In this document: positions 8,556-16,728 of the stretch, one piece after another
Numbering within the stretch: position 1 is the first letter of the stretch
Layout of the letters: every line of letters starts with the position of its first letter
The notes under the pieces: model-generated
Database searches by the model: none
What the model saw: the letters and a program-made list of their open reading frames with translations, nothing else
Told to the model about the DNA's origin: nothing
Made by a program: the position numbers and the translations under genes
NCBI GenBank assembly: GCA_017424235.1
Contig: JAFPAQ010000094.1
Coordinates: forward strand, 1 to 45,506
Origin: Lachnospiraceae bacterium
GTDB lineage: Bacteria; Bacillota; Clostridia; Lachnospirales; Lachnospiraceae
DNA length: 45,506 nucleotides
Direction: 5' to 3'

Positions 8556-10100
8556 CTACGGATTATAACTAATGCCTGTATCCGCAACAATCTTCTTACT
8601 ACAACGTTTAACAGTATCAGAAGGTTGATATTCTGTATCATCTGCAAAGAAGAATTTGTGCAGAAGCTTAACATTCTCTTCAAGGTCAACAGGAGCTACT
8701 ATACTCTTAGAGCCTACACGTCCTCCCTGAACATAACCATCAAAAGGAAATGCTGCCTGATCTACCATCTTATATCCTGCTATACCCGAAATCAGTTCCA
8801 GGATTTCTGTCATTTCTAATGAAGTCTTGATTTTTGGAAATACTGCTTCAGCTATCTTATTCAATGTAACCGGATTTAATGTTATAGCTTTTTTGGCTGT
8901 CTCCATAAGAACTGTTCTCTGTCTTGAAGTTCTTGCATAGTCATTACCTACATAACGTATACGGCAATATGCTGTTGCCTGCAAACCATTAAGCTTTTGC
9001 TTTCCAGGTTTAGTTACAGGTATATAATCTATACCCTCCCTTGCCTTGTAATTTGGCTCACCTGCAGCGTTCAAAGTACCATCAGGTTCACCTGACAGGC
9101 ATATCTGATAACTGTTAAGATGTACTATCTCGTCCTGTGTAACATCTATCTCAATTCCACCGACAGCATCTATTACATCTTCCAACGCTTCAAATCCACA
9201 GGTTACAAAATCAGTTATATTCATATCCAGATTCATATTAAGCATACTTATCGCCTGAGCCGGACCACCCTTTGCATAAGCAGCATTTGCCTTATCATAA
9301 CTGTCTGTACTCATATTTAACCATGTATCTCTATATACAGAAACAAGTTTAACTTCTTTTGTATCCATATTTATTGATGCAATCATAATAGTATCAGTTC
9401 TTGTATTCTTATCAAGCTGCTGGTCTCTTGAATCTACGCCAAACAATGCTATATTTCGATAACCCTTCATAGCACCTGTTTCCTGCGCTTCAATTACCTG
9501 CTCATCGATTTTAACTTTCTCATCATCAATGACTACTTTTTGAATTTTGGAAGCCTGAGAAGCAAACCAGAATATTATAAGAATTATCAAAAGAACTAAT
9601 ATTTCTGCAATAAACAGAATAATCTTATTACGCTTTTTATTTGCATTTTTCTTACTTTTTTTCTTACTTGCTACTGACTGATTTATACGAACACGATCTG
9701 TTTTATCATTCATATTCCGGCCGGATGCAGGTCTTTGACCTTGTGGTCTTGGCTGGCCCTGTCCTTGCGGTCTTGGCTGGCCTTGTGGTCTTGGCTGACC
9801 CTGTCCTTGCGGTCTTGACTGACCTTGGGGTCTCGGCTGACCTTGACCTTGGGGTCTTGCTTGTCCCTGTGGTCTTGGCTGACCCTGTCCTTGCGGTCTT
9901 GCTTGTCCCTGCGGTCTTGGCTGACCTTGACCTTGGGGTCTTGGCTGACCCTGTCCTTGCGGTCTTGCTTGTCCCTGTGGTCTTGGCTGACCTTGACCTT
10001 GGGGTCTTGGCTGGCCCTGTCCTTGTGGTCTTGGCTGATTGCCATTACTCCTCTGTCTGTTAACAGGTCTATTTTCATTATTATTAGAATTATCCTGCAT
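8556..10100 (-). CDS. LytR-CpsA-Psr (LCP) ligase with Arg-Pro-Gln-Gly repeat tail
   Basis: A 514-residue protein. Residues about 22-123 are a low-complexity tract of PRPQGQ and RPQGQG units, followed by a lysine-rich stretch (SKKKSKKNANKKR), one transmembrane helix (about 158-182) and an extracytoplasmic LCP domain (about 212-480). The domain shows the arginine/aspartate pattern that binds the polyprenyl pyrophosphate: TRTDTIM, VYRDTW, and the CRIRYVGNDYARTSRQR region. LCP enzymes move lipid-linked wall polymers onto peptidoglycan, so this is the likely final attachment step for the polymer made here. AGGAG before the ATG supports the start. The repeat tail is cytoplasmic, basic and probably disordered; its role is unknown. 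It lies 40 bases after the sugar-1-phosphate transferase gene. Confidence 0.92.
   Translation of the reverse strand: MQDNSNNNENRPVNRQRSNGNQPRPQGQGQPRPQGQGQPRPQGQARPQGQGQPRPQGQGQPRPQGQARPQGQGQPRPQGQARPQGQGQPRPQGQSRPQGQGQPRPQGQPRPQGQGQPRPQGQRPASGRNMNDKTDRVRINQSVASKKKSKKNANKKRNKIILFIAEILVLLIILIIFWFASQASKIQKVVIDDEKVKIDEQVIEAQETGAMKGYRNIALFGVDSRDQQLDKNTRTDTIMIASINMDTKEVKLVSVYRDTWLNMSTDSYDKANAAYAKGGPAQAISMLNMNLDMNITDFVTCGFEALEDVIDAVGGIEIDVTQDEIVHLNSYQICLSGEPDGTLNAAGEPNYKAREGIDYIPVTKPGKQKLNGLQATAYCRIRYVGNDYARTSRQRTVLMETAKKAITLNPVTLNKIAEAVFPKIKTSLEMTEILELISGIAGYKMVDQAAFPFDGYVQGGRVGSKSIVAPVDLEENVKLLHKFFFADDTEYQPSDTVKRCSKKIVADTGISYNP
9731..10037 (-). repeat. Coding tandem repeat in the LCP gene (RPQGQ units)
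   Basis: About 300 bases made of 15-, 18- and 24-base units encoding PRPQGQ/GQ variants (unit example on the plus strand: GGTCTTGGCTGACC). Unit order is irregular and the wobble positions differ slightly between units, as expected for an array that has expanded and contracted by slippage or recombination in whole codons. The reading frame is kept throughout. It lengthens the cytoplasmic tail of the LCP protein and is a candidate for length variation between strains. Confidence 0.9.
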
Positions 10101-10140
10101 TTCTCCTAACCTCTCTCCAAAAAGTTTCTTTCATTTCTTA

Positions 10141-11550
10141 CTAATATGCATTCTTATTAACAAATCCTGTAAAAAAAGTCATAAGAATTATTTTTATATC
10201 AAATGTCAATGTCCAATTTTCTATATAATACAAATCATATTCTATTCTCTTTTTAATAGATGTATCCCCTCTGTAACCATTCACCTGAGCCCATCCGGTT
10301 ATTCCGGGTCTTACCTGATGTTTGATCATATATCTTGGAATTTCTTCCTTAAACTGTTCAACAAAACGTGGTCTTTCAGGTCTTGGCCCTATTAAACTCA
10401 TATCTCCCTTTAAAACATTGAACAATTGAGGAAGTTCATCTATACTTGTACTTCTTAATATTCTTCCAATCTTTGTAACACGAGGGTCATTTTTCTTTGT
10501 CCATCCTTTTTTCTCCTCTTCAACAGGCTGAACCTCCATACTCCTGAACTTATACATCTTAAATGTCTTATTATGAAGACCTACTCTTTCCTGTTTAAAA
10601 ATAAGTGGACCTTTACTCGTTGTTTTAACACCTATTGCAGCAATAATCATTATAGGAGAAAATATAATTATCGCAAGGGTCGCACCTATTATATCAACCA
10701 TACGTTTTATAAGCATATTTGCAGTATTGGTCAACGGCACCCTTCTGATATTTATTACTGCTAATCCTCCAAGATCCTCTAAATAGGGTTTACTTGGAAT
10801 CACACTGTTATAATCAGGTATAAACTTAGTGTGAACACCCGACTTTTCACATGTATTGACAATTTCTTCAAGTCGGTAATAATCTTCAAGTGCCAAGGTT
10901 ATACCTATCTCGTCAAGCTTATTTTCAGGAAGTATTATATCTAAGTTATCAATATCACCTATAACCTTAACTCCCTTATATACAGCGCCTCTTGGAACTT
11001 TGTCATCAAGTATGCCGCATACCTCATATCCCCACTCAGGATTAGACTTCAATCTTGTTATATATTCTTCTGCCGCTCTGGAATAACCAACAAGCAGAAT
11101 ATGCTTGATATTATATCCTTTTTTACGAAAGAATCTAAGTACAATTCTTACCGTCTTGCGCATAGCCGATTCAAGAACAATATTTACACCATAAAAAAGC
11201 ACTATCATTCCTCGTGAATAATCATCCACGTGAATCGCGAACATCACCACCATTACAGCTATAAGCCCAATAGTATTAGCCCGTATAATGTTAAATATCT
11301 CATAAACTGTCCTTGCAATACGTTTGGATGAGTACATGTCAACCATGTTATACAAAATAAGATATCCCGGTACTACAGCGACCAGCGCCATAAAGTAAAT
11401 CTCCTGTGCAAGCACTCCTGTATCAGGATGAACTTCTTTTATATAACCACTAAGCCATACAAACCATGATAATAAATATGAAATTATTATCACTATTGCA
11501 TCTAAAATCACAAGCAGTCGGTTAAAATATTTCTGATTATCTCTTATCAA
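10141..11550 (-). CDS. Polyprenyl-phosphate sugar-1-phosphate transferase (WcaJ-like)
   Basis: A 469-residue protein with four N-terminal membrane helices (about 10-125), a CoA-binding-like soluble domain with HILLVGYSRAAEEYI (about 150-250), a further helix (about 280-305) and the C-terminal bacterial sugar transferase domain. In it, FKMYKFRSM, DELPQLFNVLKGDMSLIGPRP and RPGITGWAQVNG are diagnostic. It transfers a hexose-1-phosphate, usually glucose or galactose, from a UDP-sugar to undecaprenyl phosphate and so starts a lipid-linked chain. The start codon is TTG (11548-11550), chosen because AAGGTGA lies about six bases upstream and the next ATG is over 50 codons inside. A strong promoter precedes it. 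It is the second enzyme of this type in the window. Confidence 0.93.
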   Translation of the reverse strand: MIRDNQKYFNRLLVILDAIVIIISYLLSWFVWLSGYIKEVHPDTGVLAQEIYFMALVAVVPGYLILYNMVDMYSSKRIARTVYEIFNIIRANTIGLIAVMVVMFAIHVDDYSRGMIVLFYGVNIVLESAMRKTVRIVLRFFRKKGYNIKHILLVGYSRAAEEYITRLKSNPEWGYEVCGILDDKVPRGAVYKGVKVIGDIDNLDIILPENKLDEIGITLALEDYYRLEEIVNTCEKSGVHTKFIPDYNSVIPSKPYLEDLGGLAVINIRRVPLTNTANMLIKRMVDIIGATLAIIIFSPIMIIAAIGVKTTSKGPLIFKQERVGLHNKTFKMYKFRSMEVQPVEEEKKGWTKKNDPRVTKIGRILRSTSIDELPQLFNVLKGDMSLIGPRPERPRFVEQFKEEIPRYMIKHQVRPGITGWAQVNGYRGDTSIKKRIEYDLYYIENWTLTFDIKIILMTFFTGFVNKNAY

Positions 11551-11603
11551 TTTATCTCACCTTTATTCTGGTAAGTTTTCACCAAAATTAGTTCAAATAT
11601 ATC

Positions 11604-11622
11604 TATTCCACTATTTGGAATA
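11604..11622. promoter_or_regulatory. Inverted repeat in the leader of the sugar-1-phosphate transferase
   Basis: TATTCCA and TGGAATA form a perfect 7-base inverted repeat around CTATT, about 20-40 bases downstream of the -10 element at 11641-11646. It could be an operator or a small RNA hairpin in the leader. No regulator is identified. Confidence 0.4.
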
Positions 11623-11640
11623 AAAACATAAACTGTTATC

Positions 11641-11669
11641 ATTCTACATTATTTGAGTCAAAAGTACAA
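11641..11669 (-). promoter_or_regulatory. Promoter of the 10.1-11.5 kb sugar-transferase/LCP unit
   Basis: On the minus strand a -35 TTGTAC (11664-11669) and a -10 TAGAAT (11641-11646) are 17 bases apart. It lies between the GT2 gene ending at 11699 and the TTG start at 11550, giving a leader of about 85 bases. Confidence 0.6.
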
Positions 11670-11698
11670 CTTTTATTTTAATTAAATACTATATATAT

Positions 11699-12673
11699 TT
11701 AATTATTTAATAATCTAAGCATATTTATCCATAAATCCATCTGAATCTTAATATAGTTCTTCAAATTTTTAAATTCAAATTTCTGCTTCTTTTCTCTCCC
11801 CTGCTCACTCAAAGAGAGTTTAAATCCGTTTAATAATCCTTGTATATATTCTTTTCCAAGTCCTTTTCTTATAAAAAACAGAATTTTAATAAAAAATCCC
11901 ATAAACAGAAAAGGTAAATTTATTATTATTTGCAAAGCCGGCATATTTTTAGCTATAATGTATATACTATTTTTTGAAGCCAGCCTGGTCTTAAATTCAT
12001 TATATCGTGAACCGCTTGTTGCACTTCCTGCATGGTAAACTATCGCCTGTGGTGCAAACATATTCTTATAGCCTTTAACACGTGCCCTGTAACCGATATC
12101 TATATCTTCAAGATAAGCAAAATGGTTTTCATCAAAAAGTCCAACCCGGTCAGCTTCAAAAAGCTCTCTTCTGTATATTGCTCCACCACCACATGCTGCA
12201 AATATCTCTGATGCTCTATCGTATTTATCCGGAGACTTTCCTTTTCCTCTTGCATAAGCCCAGCCTAATGCACAATAAAAATCCCCTGCATCGTCAGTTA
12301 TATTTCTATCATAGAGAGAAATCAGCTTAGCTGAGGCTGAAAATATCTTTTTATCTTTATCCATAATCTTCTCAAGTTCATGAATAAATGATATATCTAC
12401 TCTGGTATCATTATTAAGAAGTATTACGTACTCTGTATCACTTGCCTCAATACCCTGATTAACAGCTTTACAGAAACCTGTATTAACTTGATTTTCAATC
12501 AGTTTTACCTGTGGAAATCTCTCTTTGACAAGTTCAAGGCTGCCATCTTTTGAAGCGTTATCCACAACTATAACCTTAAAGTCCTTTACTGTTCCTGAAA
12601 ACAGACTTTCAAGACAGGCTTCTATATATTTTATTCCATTATAATTTGGTATTACTATTGTAGATTTAGACAT
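11699..12673 (-). CDS. Family 2 glycosyltransferase, WbbL-like rhamnosyltransferase type
   Basis: A 324-residue protein with a full GT2 domain: STIVIPNYNGIKYIEACLESL at the start, VVDNASKDGS near residue 37, a DxD-equivalent LLNNDTRVD near 90, and the FAYLEDIDIGYRA acceptor/base motif near 195. The C-terminal 90 residues carry a membrane-associating hydrophobic segment (INLPFLFMGFFIKILFFI). This architecture is typical of WbbL-like rhamnosyltransferases and relatives; the sugar is inferred. The start has an excellent GGAGGAG site. That site directly abuts the direct repeat at the end of the MITE-like insertion, so the insertion separates this gene from the GT2 gene upstream in the same operon. 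Confidence 0.9.
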   Translation of the reverse strand: MSKSTIVIPNYNGIKYIEACLESLFSGTVKDFKVIVVDNASKDGSLELVKERFPQVKLIENQVNTGFCKAVNQGIEASDTEYVILLNNDTRVDISFIHELEKIMDKDKKIFSASAKLISLYDRNITDDAGDFYCALGWAYARGKGKSPDKYDRASEIFAACGGGAIYRRELFEADRVGLFDENHFAYLEDIDIGYRARVKGYKNMFAPQAIVYHAGSATSGSRYNEFKTRLASKNSIYIIAKNMPALQIIINLPFLFMGFFIKILFFIRKGLGKEYIQGLLNGFKLSLSEQGREKKQKFEFKNLKNYIKIQMDLWINMLRLLNN

Positions 12674-12681
12674 GGCTCCTC

Positions 12682-12830
12682 CATCTAATCGTTACAGTAC
12701 ACACATAGTGTGCACTGTAACAAATTATGCACACAAATTAAGCAAAAGCTTAATTTTGCGCATGAAAAACTCGGGTTTTCATTTTGAAAACACCTCGCGG
12801 GATATAACCTGTGTACAGTAACATCTAATC
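12682..12830. mobile_element. MITE-like palindromic element with flanking direct repeats
   Basis: A 132-base non-coding segment (12691-12822) ends in 13-base imperfect terminal inverted repeats: GTTACAGTACACA at 12691-12703 and TGTGTACAGTAAC at 12810-12822 (12 of 13 match). It is flanked by the direct repeat ATCTAATC (12683-12690 and 12823-12830; nine bases if the shared C is counted), as a target-site duplication would be. Inside are more hairpins: 14-base arms at 12691-12704/12708-12721 (one mismatch), AATTAAGC/GCTTAATT at 12736-12755, and GTTTTCA/TGAAAAC near 12775-12791. It has no reading frame. Removing it and one repeat leaves the two flanking GT2 genes about 35 bases apart, like other gaps in this operon. 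Confidence 0.7.
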
Positions 12831-12847
12831 ATAAGTACATCATAAAA

Positions 12848-14218
12848 CTATATTTTTCTAACACTTTCAGGATCCAAAAGCAGTCTTATTTTATCTTTTC
12901 TAAGCTGTCTGCTAAGTTCTGCATTAAGTCTTTCTATCTTTTCTCTTCCCTGCTTTGTTCTATTTAGTTCTTCTATCCATTTTGGCATTTCATTTGAATC
13001 ACTGGCAAATGTATTCTCATAATGATGTCCTGTAACTTTCTCATATATAGGCTGATATGCTTTATTAACAGCCAGATTTCTTATATCAAGAATATCTGTA
13101 TTCTGGTAAAGATCCATTCTGTTCATATAACCGGCATATAAAAGTGGTTTTTTGGCATACTCTCCGTTAATAATCTTACCATTTCTGACAATATATCCTC
13201 CTACAGCAGCAAGATCAGGTCTGTGTACCAAAACATTATTCCTATAGATTATCCTGTAAAATCCAAGATGTTTGTTATGTCTGACATCAACCTTCCATCC
13301 CATTCGTTTTGAAAAGTCTATCAAGGCTTTTTTGCCGGCTTCATATGCATACATTTTACTTTGTGGATTGTCAGCAGTTGAATTTTGATGACATCTCCAA
13401 TGATAGAGAATCTTTGGCACATGAAGTATCAGATCATCTATCATACCTGTTTCTTTATTTAACTGCCCTTCTTTTTCTTTTAAAAGAAGATTACTTACCA
13501 CTCTCAAAATCAGGTCAAAGTCCTGTGAACCGTCATACTCCTTGCGTATACCGAGTTTTTTAATAAGCTCTGTTTTAATAACAAGAAAATGACAAATATA
13601 ATTATTAGTCAAAAGCAGATCCAGATTAAAATCCTTTTTAAAATGTGGATCATAGAAATTTTTGCCCTCTGAATCACATTTGTCCTCATCTGAATATACC
13701 ATTACAGGCGCATATTTTGCATGCGAAATTTTTCTCGCCATCTCATATAAGGCATCAGGAGTAAGCATGTCATCATGATCAAGCAGACCACAATAATCTC
13801 CACACGCCATTTCTATAGCCTTATTGGTATTGTCTGCTATTCCACCGTTTTTATCCAGTTTAACATACTTTATACGTTTATCTCTATATTTATCAAGAGT
13901 TTTACGCACTATATCCGTAGCTGAACCATCAGCTATAATGAGCTCCCATTTACCATAGGTCTGTGCAATACAGCTATCTACCAATGCTTCAAGATATTTT
14001 TCTCCTGTCTCATACGCAGGTACCAGGATTGAAAACTTAATATCAGATAGCGTTTTATCTTCTCTTTGCTTATGCAGCTTATCTTCCTGTGGCAATACAT
14101 ATTTATAATCCGCATAATACCTTGCAGTCACACGCTCCCAGGCTGCGATAACAGTCTCGGTATATCCATTTTTTTTACTATAGTTAATAGTTTTTCTAAT
14201 ATTTTGAATTAATGACAT
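12848..14218 (-). CDS. Family 2 glycosyltransferase with reduced second domain
   Basis: A 456-residue protein. Residues about 55-280 form a complete GT2 domain: SILVPAYETGEKYLEALV, IADGSATD, the DxD-type LLDHDDMLTPDAL, and YDGSQDFDLILR with IYHWR-like LYHWRCHQNS. The rest (about 300-410) keeps scattered pieces of a second GT2 domain (RPDLAAVGG, GYMNRMDLYQN). These line up with the VGAVGAKLYYG and GYMGKLCYAQN parts of the 666-residue protein at 16.7-18.7 kb, but the catalytic centre between them is gone. It therefore looks like a tandem GT2 that has lost the core of its second half. Spacing is five bases after gtrA. The Shine-Dalgarno is weak, suggesting coupled translation. Confidence 0.88.
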   Translation of the reverse strand: MSLIQNIRKTINYSKKNGYTETVIAAWERVTARYYADYKYVLPQEDKLHKQREDKTLSDIKFSILVPAYETGEKYLEALVDSCIAQTYGKWELIIADGSATDIVRKTLDKYRDKRIKYVKLDKNGGIADNTNKAIEMACGDYCGLLDHDDMLTPDALYEMARKISHAKYAPVMVYSDEDKCDSEGKNFYDPHFKKDFNLDLLLTNNYICHFLVIKTELIKKLGIRKEYDGSQDFDLILRVVSNLLLKEKEGQLNKETGMIDDLILHVPKILYHWRCHQNSTADNPQSKMYAYEAGKKALIDFSKRMGWKVDVRHNKHLGFYRIIYRNNVLVHRPDLAAVGGYIVRNGKIINGEYAKKPLLYAGYMNRMDLYQNTDILDIRNLAVNKAYQPIYEKVTGHHYENTFASDSNEMPKWIEELNRTKQGREKIERLNAELSRQLRKDKIRLLLDPESVRKI

Positions 14219-14223
14219 TTATC

Positions 14224-14664
14224 TTACTTTTTCTCCAAAAATATTTTTCTTGTTATAAAATTATAAACCATAACAATTGCTGTTGCCACTATTTTTGAAG
14301 CAGCAAACCATAATGTATCTGTAAAGCTTTCCATAAGTAAAGCATTTCCTTCATATATCATTCTGCAAACTACAAGTATTATTTCATTTACTCCAAGACC
14401 AAATACACTTAAAATAACAAAAACAACAAATTCTTTTTTTCTGCTCATATCCTCTTTGCGTTCAAATACAAATTTCATGCTGAGGATATAATTTACCACT
14501 ACTGATATTGTAAAACCAAAAAATCCACTTATTGCAGTTGCCATATTTCCTGTGGTAAAACCGGAAATAACTTTAAACATCACTGTTGATATAGCAAAGT
14601 CAATAAGGAAACACAAAACTCCAACGAAACCAAACTTAATAATCTGTTCAAATAATTTTTTCAT
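14224..14664 (-). CDS. gtrA: GtrA family membrane protein (probable polyprenyl-phosphate-sugar flippase)
   Basis: A 146-residue protein with four transmembrane helices (about 8-30, 38-62, 78-102, 115-138). The typical GtrA opening is KFGFVGVLCFLIDFAIS, with basic loops between helices and a lysine-rich end. GtrA proteins are thought to flip undecaprenyl-phosphate-linked monosaccharides for glycosylation outside the cell. I place the start at the ATG at 14664 because GGAG lies six bases before it. A longer frame reaching 14742 overlaps the pgm stop and has no good site. It is followed directly by the 456-residue GT2. Confidence 0.88.
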   Translation of the reverse strand: MKKLFEQIIKFGFVGVLCFLIDFAISTVMFKVISGFTTGNMATAISGFFGFTISVVVNYILSMKFVFERKEDMSRKKEFVVFVILSVFGLGVNEIILVVCRMIYEGNALLMESFTDTLWFAASKIVATAIVMVYNFITRKIFLEKK

Positions 14665-14690
14665 AAAAAACTCCATCTTGTAAACCGAAC

Positions 14691-14712
14691 CAGACAGCCC
14701 GTAGGCTGTCTG
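14691..14712 (-). terminator. Hairpin between pgm and gtrA (weak terminator or processing site)
   Basis: CAGACAGCC and GGCTGTCTG form a perfect 9-base GC-rich stem around a 4-base loop, with a possible outer CCGA/TCGG extension. On the minus strand only TTT follows, so termination is probably partial. It could set the ratio of pgm to gtrA transcripts or protect the pgm 3' end. Confidence 0.45.
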
Positions 14713-14731
14713 TCGGAATTTATATATATAA

Positions 14732-16459
14732 TTAACCTTCAATTACTGCTTTTACAGCATTTGTAAGAGCTTCAACTCTCTTCTGTGCATCTTCAAGGCT
14801 TGTACCCTTTACACCCATGTAGAATTTGATCTTTGGTTCTGTACCGGAAGGTCTTGCACAGCACCATGAATCATTTGAAAGGTCAAAGTACAGAACATTT
14901 GACTTAGGAAGTCCTGTTGTAGAAGTCTTTCCTGTCTCCATATCTGTGATAACATCATTTGCATAATCTCTAAATGCTGTTACTGTTAAATCACCAAACT
15001 GCTTTGGAGGATTATTTCTGAATTTATCCATAAGAGCGGCAATCTCTTTTGCTCCATCGATTCCCTTCATTGTGATAGAATACTGTGTTTCTTTGTAATA
15101 TCCATATTTTTCATACATATCGATCATCATATCCCAAAGAGTCATGTTATTCTTCTTGCACCATGAAGCGACCTCTGAAAGCATCATAACTGCAACGATT
15201 GCATCCTTATCTCTTGCATGTGTTCCAACAAGGCAACCATAGCTTTCTTCAAGACCAAATGCATAATTGTTTGCACCTGTCTGCTCAAATAATTTAATCT
15301 GCTCACCGATATATTTGAATCCTGTAAGTACTTCGATAAGCTTTACATTATAATTTGCTGTAATAGGCTTTGTCATGTTAGTTGTAACGATTGTTGTTAC
15401 AAGCGCAGGATCTTTTACCATTGTATTTGTTGCTGTTCTTTCACGTAAGATATATTCAGCAATAAGCATACCTGACATGTTTCCTGTAAATGGAACATAC
15501 TCACCGGTCTTTGTGTCAAGTGCATAAACACCAAGACGGTCAGCATCAGGATCTGTAGCCATAACAATGTCTGCACCCACTTCTTTTGCAAGCTTAAGCG
15601 CAAGTGTAAATGCCTTTGGATCTTCAGGATTAGGATAATCAAGTGTTGTAAAGTTAGGATCAGGAAGCTCCTGCTCAGGCACAACATATACGTTTTCAAA
15701 GCCTAATTCTTCGAGAACTCTTCTTACCGGAAGATTTCCTGTTCCGTTAAATGGTGTATATACGATCTTAATATCCTTTGAAACTTCTTTGATGATTTCA
15801 GGATGAATAATCTGCTTTTTAAGCTCTGCCATATATGCATCATCAATTTCTTTGCCAATTATTTCATAAAGACCCTTTGCCATGGCATCTTCCTTTGACA
15901 TTGTCTTTACATCATGATAATCACTGATAGCTCTTACCTCTGAAATAATTCCATTATCATGAGGAGGTGTAACCTGTGCACCATCTTCCCAATATGCCTT
16001 ATATCCATTATATTCAGGTGGGTTGTGACTTGCTGTTATAACAACACCTGCAATACATCCAAGTGTACGAAGAGCAAATGAAAGCTCTGGTGTAGGTCTT
16101 AATGAATCAAATACATAAGCCTTGATTCCATTAGCTGCAAGACATCTTGCAGTCTCATCAGCAAACTCAGGACTCATACGACGTGAGTCAAATGCAATTG
16201 CAACACCTTTAGAAGCTTTGCCCTGCTTGATAATATAATTGGCAAGTCCCTGTGTAGCCTTACGAACTGTATATATGTTCATTCTGTTTGTACCTGCACC
16301 GATAACTCCTCTAAGTCCACCTGTACCAAACTCTAATTCTTTATAAAAACGCTCCTCAATCTCGCTTTCATTATCTTTTATTGCTGAAAGCTCGTCTTTT
16401 GTTTCCTGATCAAAATAATCATCATTTAACCAGAAATTAAATTCATCCATAAAACTCAT
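14732..16459 (-). CDS. pgm: Phosphoglucomutase/phosphomannomutase, alpha-D-phosphohexomutase family
   Basis: A 575-residue protein of normal PgcA-type length. The active-site serine lies in TASHNPPEYNGYK, the metal-binding loop is DPDADRLG, the sugar-specificity loop GLEESYGC, and the phosphate-binding loop RPSGTEPK near the C-terminus. It interconverts glucose-6-phosphate and glucose-1-phosphate (possibly also mannose phosphates). Glucose-1-phosphate is the direct substrate of RfbA in the same locus. The start is set at the ATG at 16459, with GGAGGT about ten bases upstream; a longer frame to 16513 reads through that site. The 269 bases before it hold no other gene, so it may have its own weak promoter. 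Confidence 0.95.
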   Translation of the reverse strand: MSFMDEFNFWLNDDYFDQETKDELSAIKDNESEIEERFYKELEFGTGGLRGVIGAGTNRMNIYTVRKATQGLANYIIKQGKASKGVAIAFDSRRMSPEFADETARCLAANGIKAYVFDSLRPTPELSFALRTLGCIAGVVITASHNPPEYNGYKAYWEDGAQVTPPHDNGIISEVRAISDYHDVKTMSKEDAMAKGLYEIIGKEIDDAYMAELKKQIIHPEIIKEVSKDIKIVYTPFNGTGNLPVRRVLEELGFENVYVVPEQELPDPNFTTLDYPNPEDPKAFTLALKLAKEVGADIVMATDPDADRLGVYALDTKTGEYVPFTGNMSGMLIAEYILRERTATNTMVKDPALVTTIVTTNMTKPITANYNVKLIEVLTGFKYIGEQIKLFEQTGANNYAFGLEESYGCLVGTHARDKDAIVAVMMLSEVASWCKKNNMTLWDMMIDMYEKYGYYKETQYSITMKGIDGAKEIAALMDKFRNNPPKQFGDLTVTAFRDYANDVITDMETGKTSTTGLPKSNVLYFDLSNDSWCCARPSGTEPKIKFYMGVKGTSLEDAQKRVEALTNAVKAVIEG

Positions 16460-16728
16460 AATGCTGCTACCTCCACATAAATAAATAAATACAAAAACCG
16501 AATGCCCCGTCATTCAATCATAAGAATTTTCTATAAAAACTCTTAATAATCATCACTGTGCAATCATAATTTCGTGTGCCCTATAAGACACTAACTTCCT
16601 TATTATTAAAACAAAAATTTGTATTTTTTGCAATATCTTAATAAACTTTAACTAATTTTAGCCTATTTTTTTCAGTGTTCGTAATATAAAATATTCAGTA
16701 AATGCATTTTTATATACTTTTTAAGCAA
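16460..16728 (-). other. Non-coding gap between the 666-residue GT2 gene and pgm
   Basis: This 269-base gap is much longer than others in the operon. I see no open frame, no strong terminator and no full-consensus promoter. A possible promoter is TTGCAA followed 17 bases later by TTTAAT on the minus strand around 16.61-16.64 kb. A short imperfect hairpin (GAATG/CATTC) lies near 16500-16516. It probably separates a pgm-led subunit from the export operon. Confidence 0.35.

Noticed and set aside
9731-10037. CRISPR array
   Set aside because: The repeats are in frame, lack unique spacers of constant length and encode the RPQGQ tail of the LCP protein.
9641-10063. Plus-strand frame of about 140 codons opposite the LCP repeat
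   Set aside because: It is the antisense of a simple-sequence coding repeat with low complexity, no ribosome-binding site and no recognisable domain.
11680-11704. Terminator at the end of the 11.7 kb GT2 gene
   Set aside because: The inverted repeat there consists almost only of A and T and is not followed by a T run, so it is unlikely to terminate.
14665-14742. Longer N-terminus for gtrA
   Set aside because: It would overlap the pgm stop and the GC-rich hairpin, and the internal ATG at 14664 has GGAG six bases upstream.
16460-16513. Longer N-terminus for phosphoglucomutase
   Set aside because: The extra codons run through the GGAGGT site, and the ATG at 16459 fits the family start.
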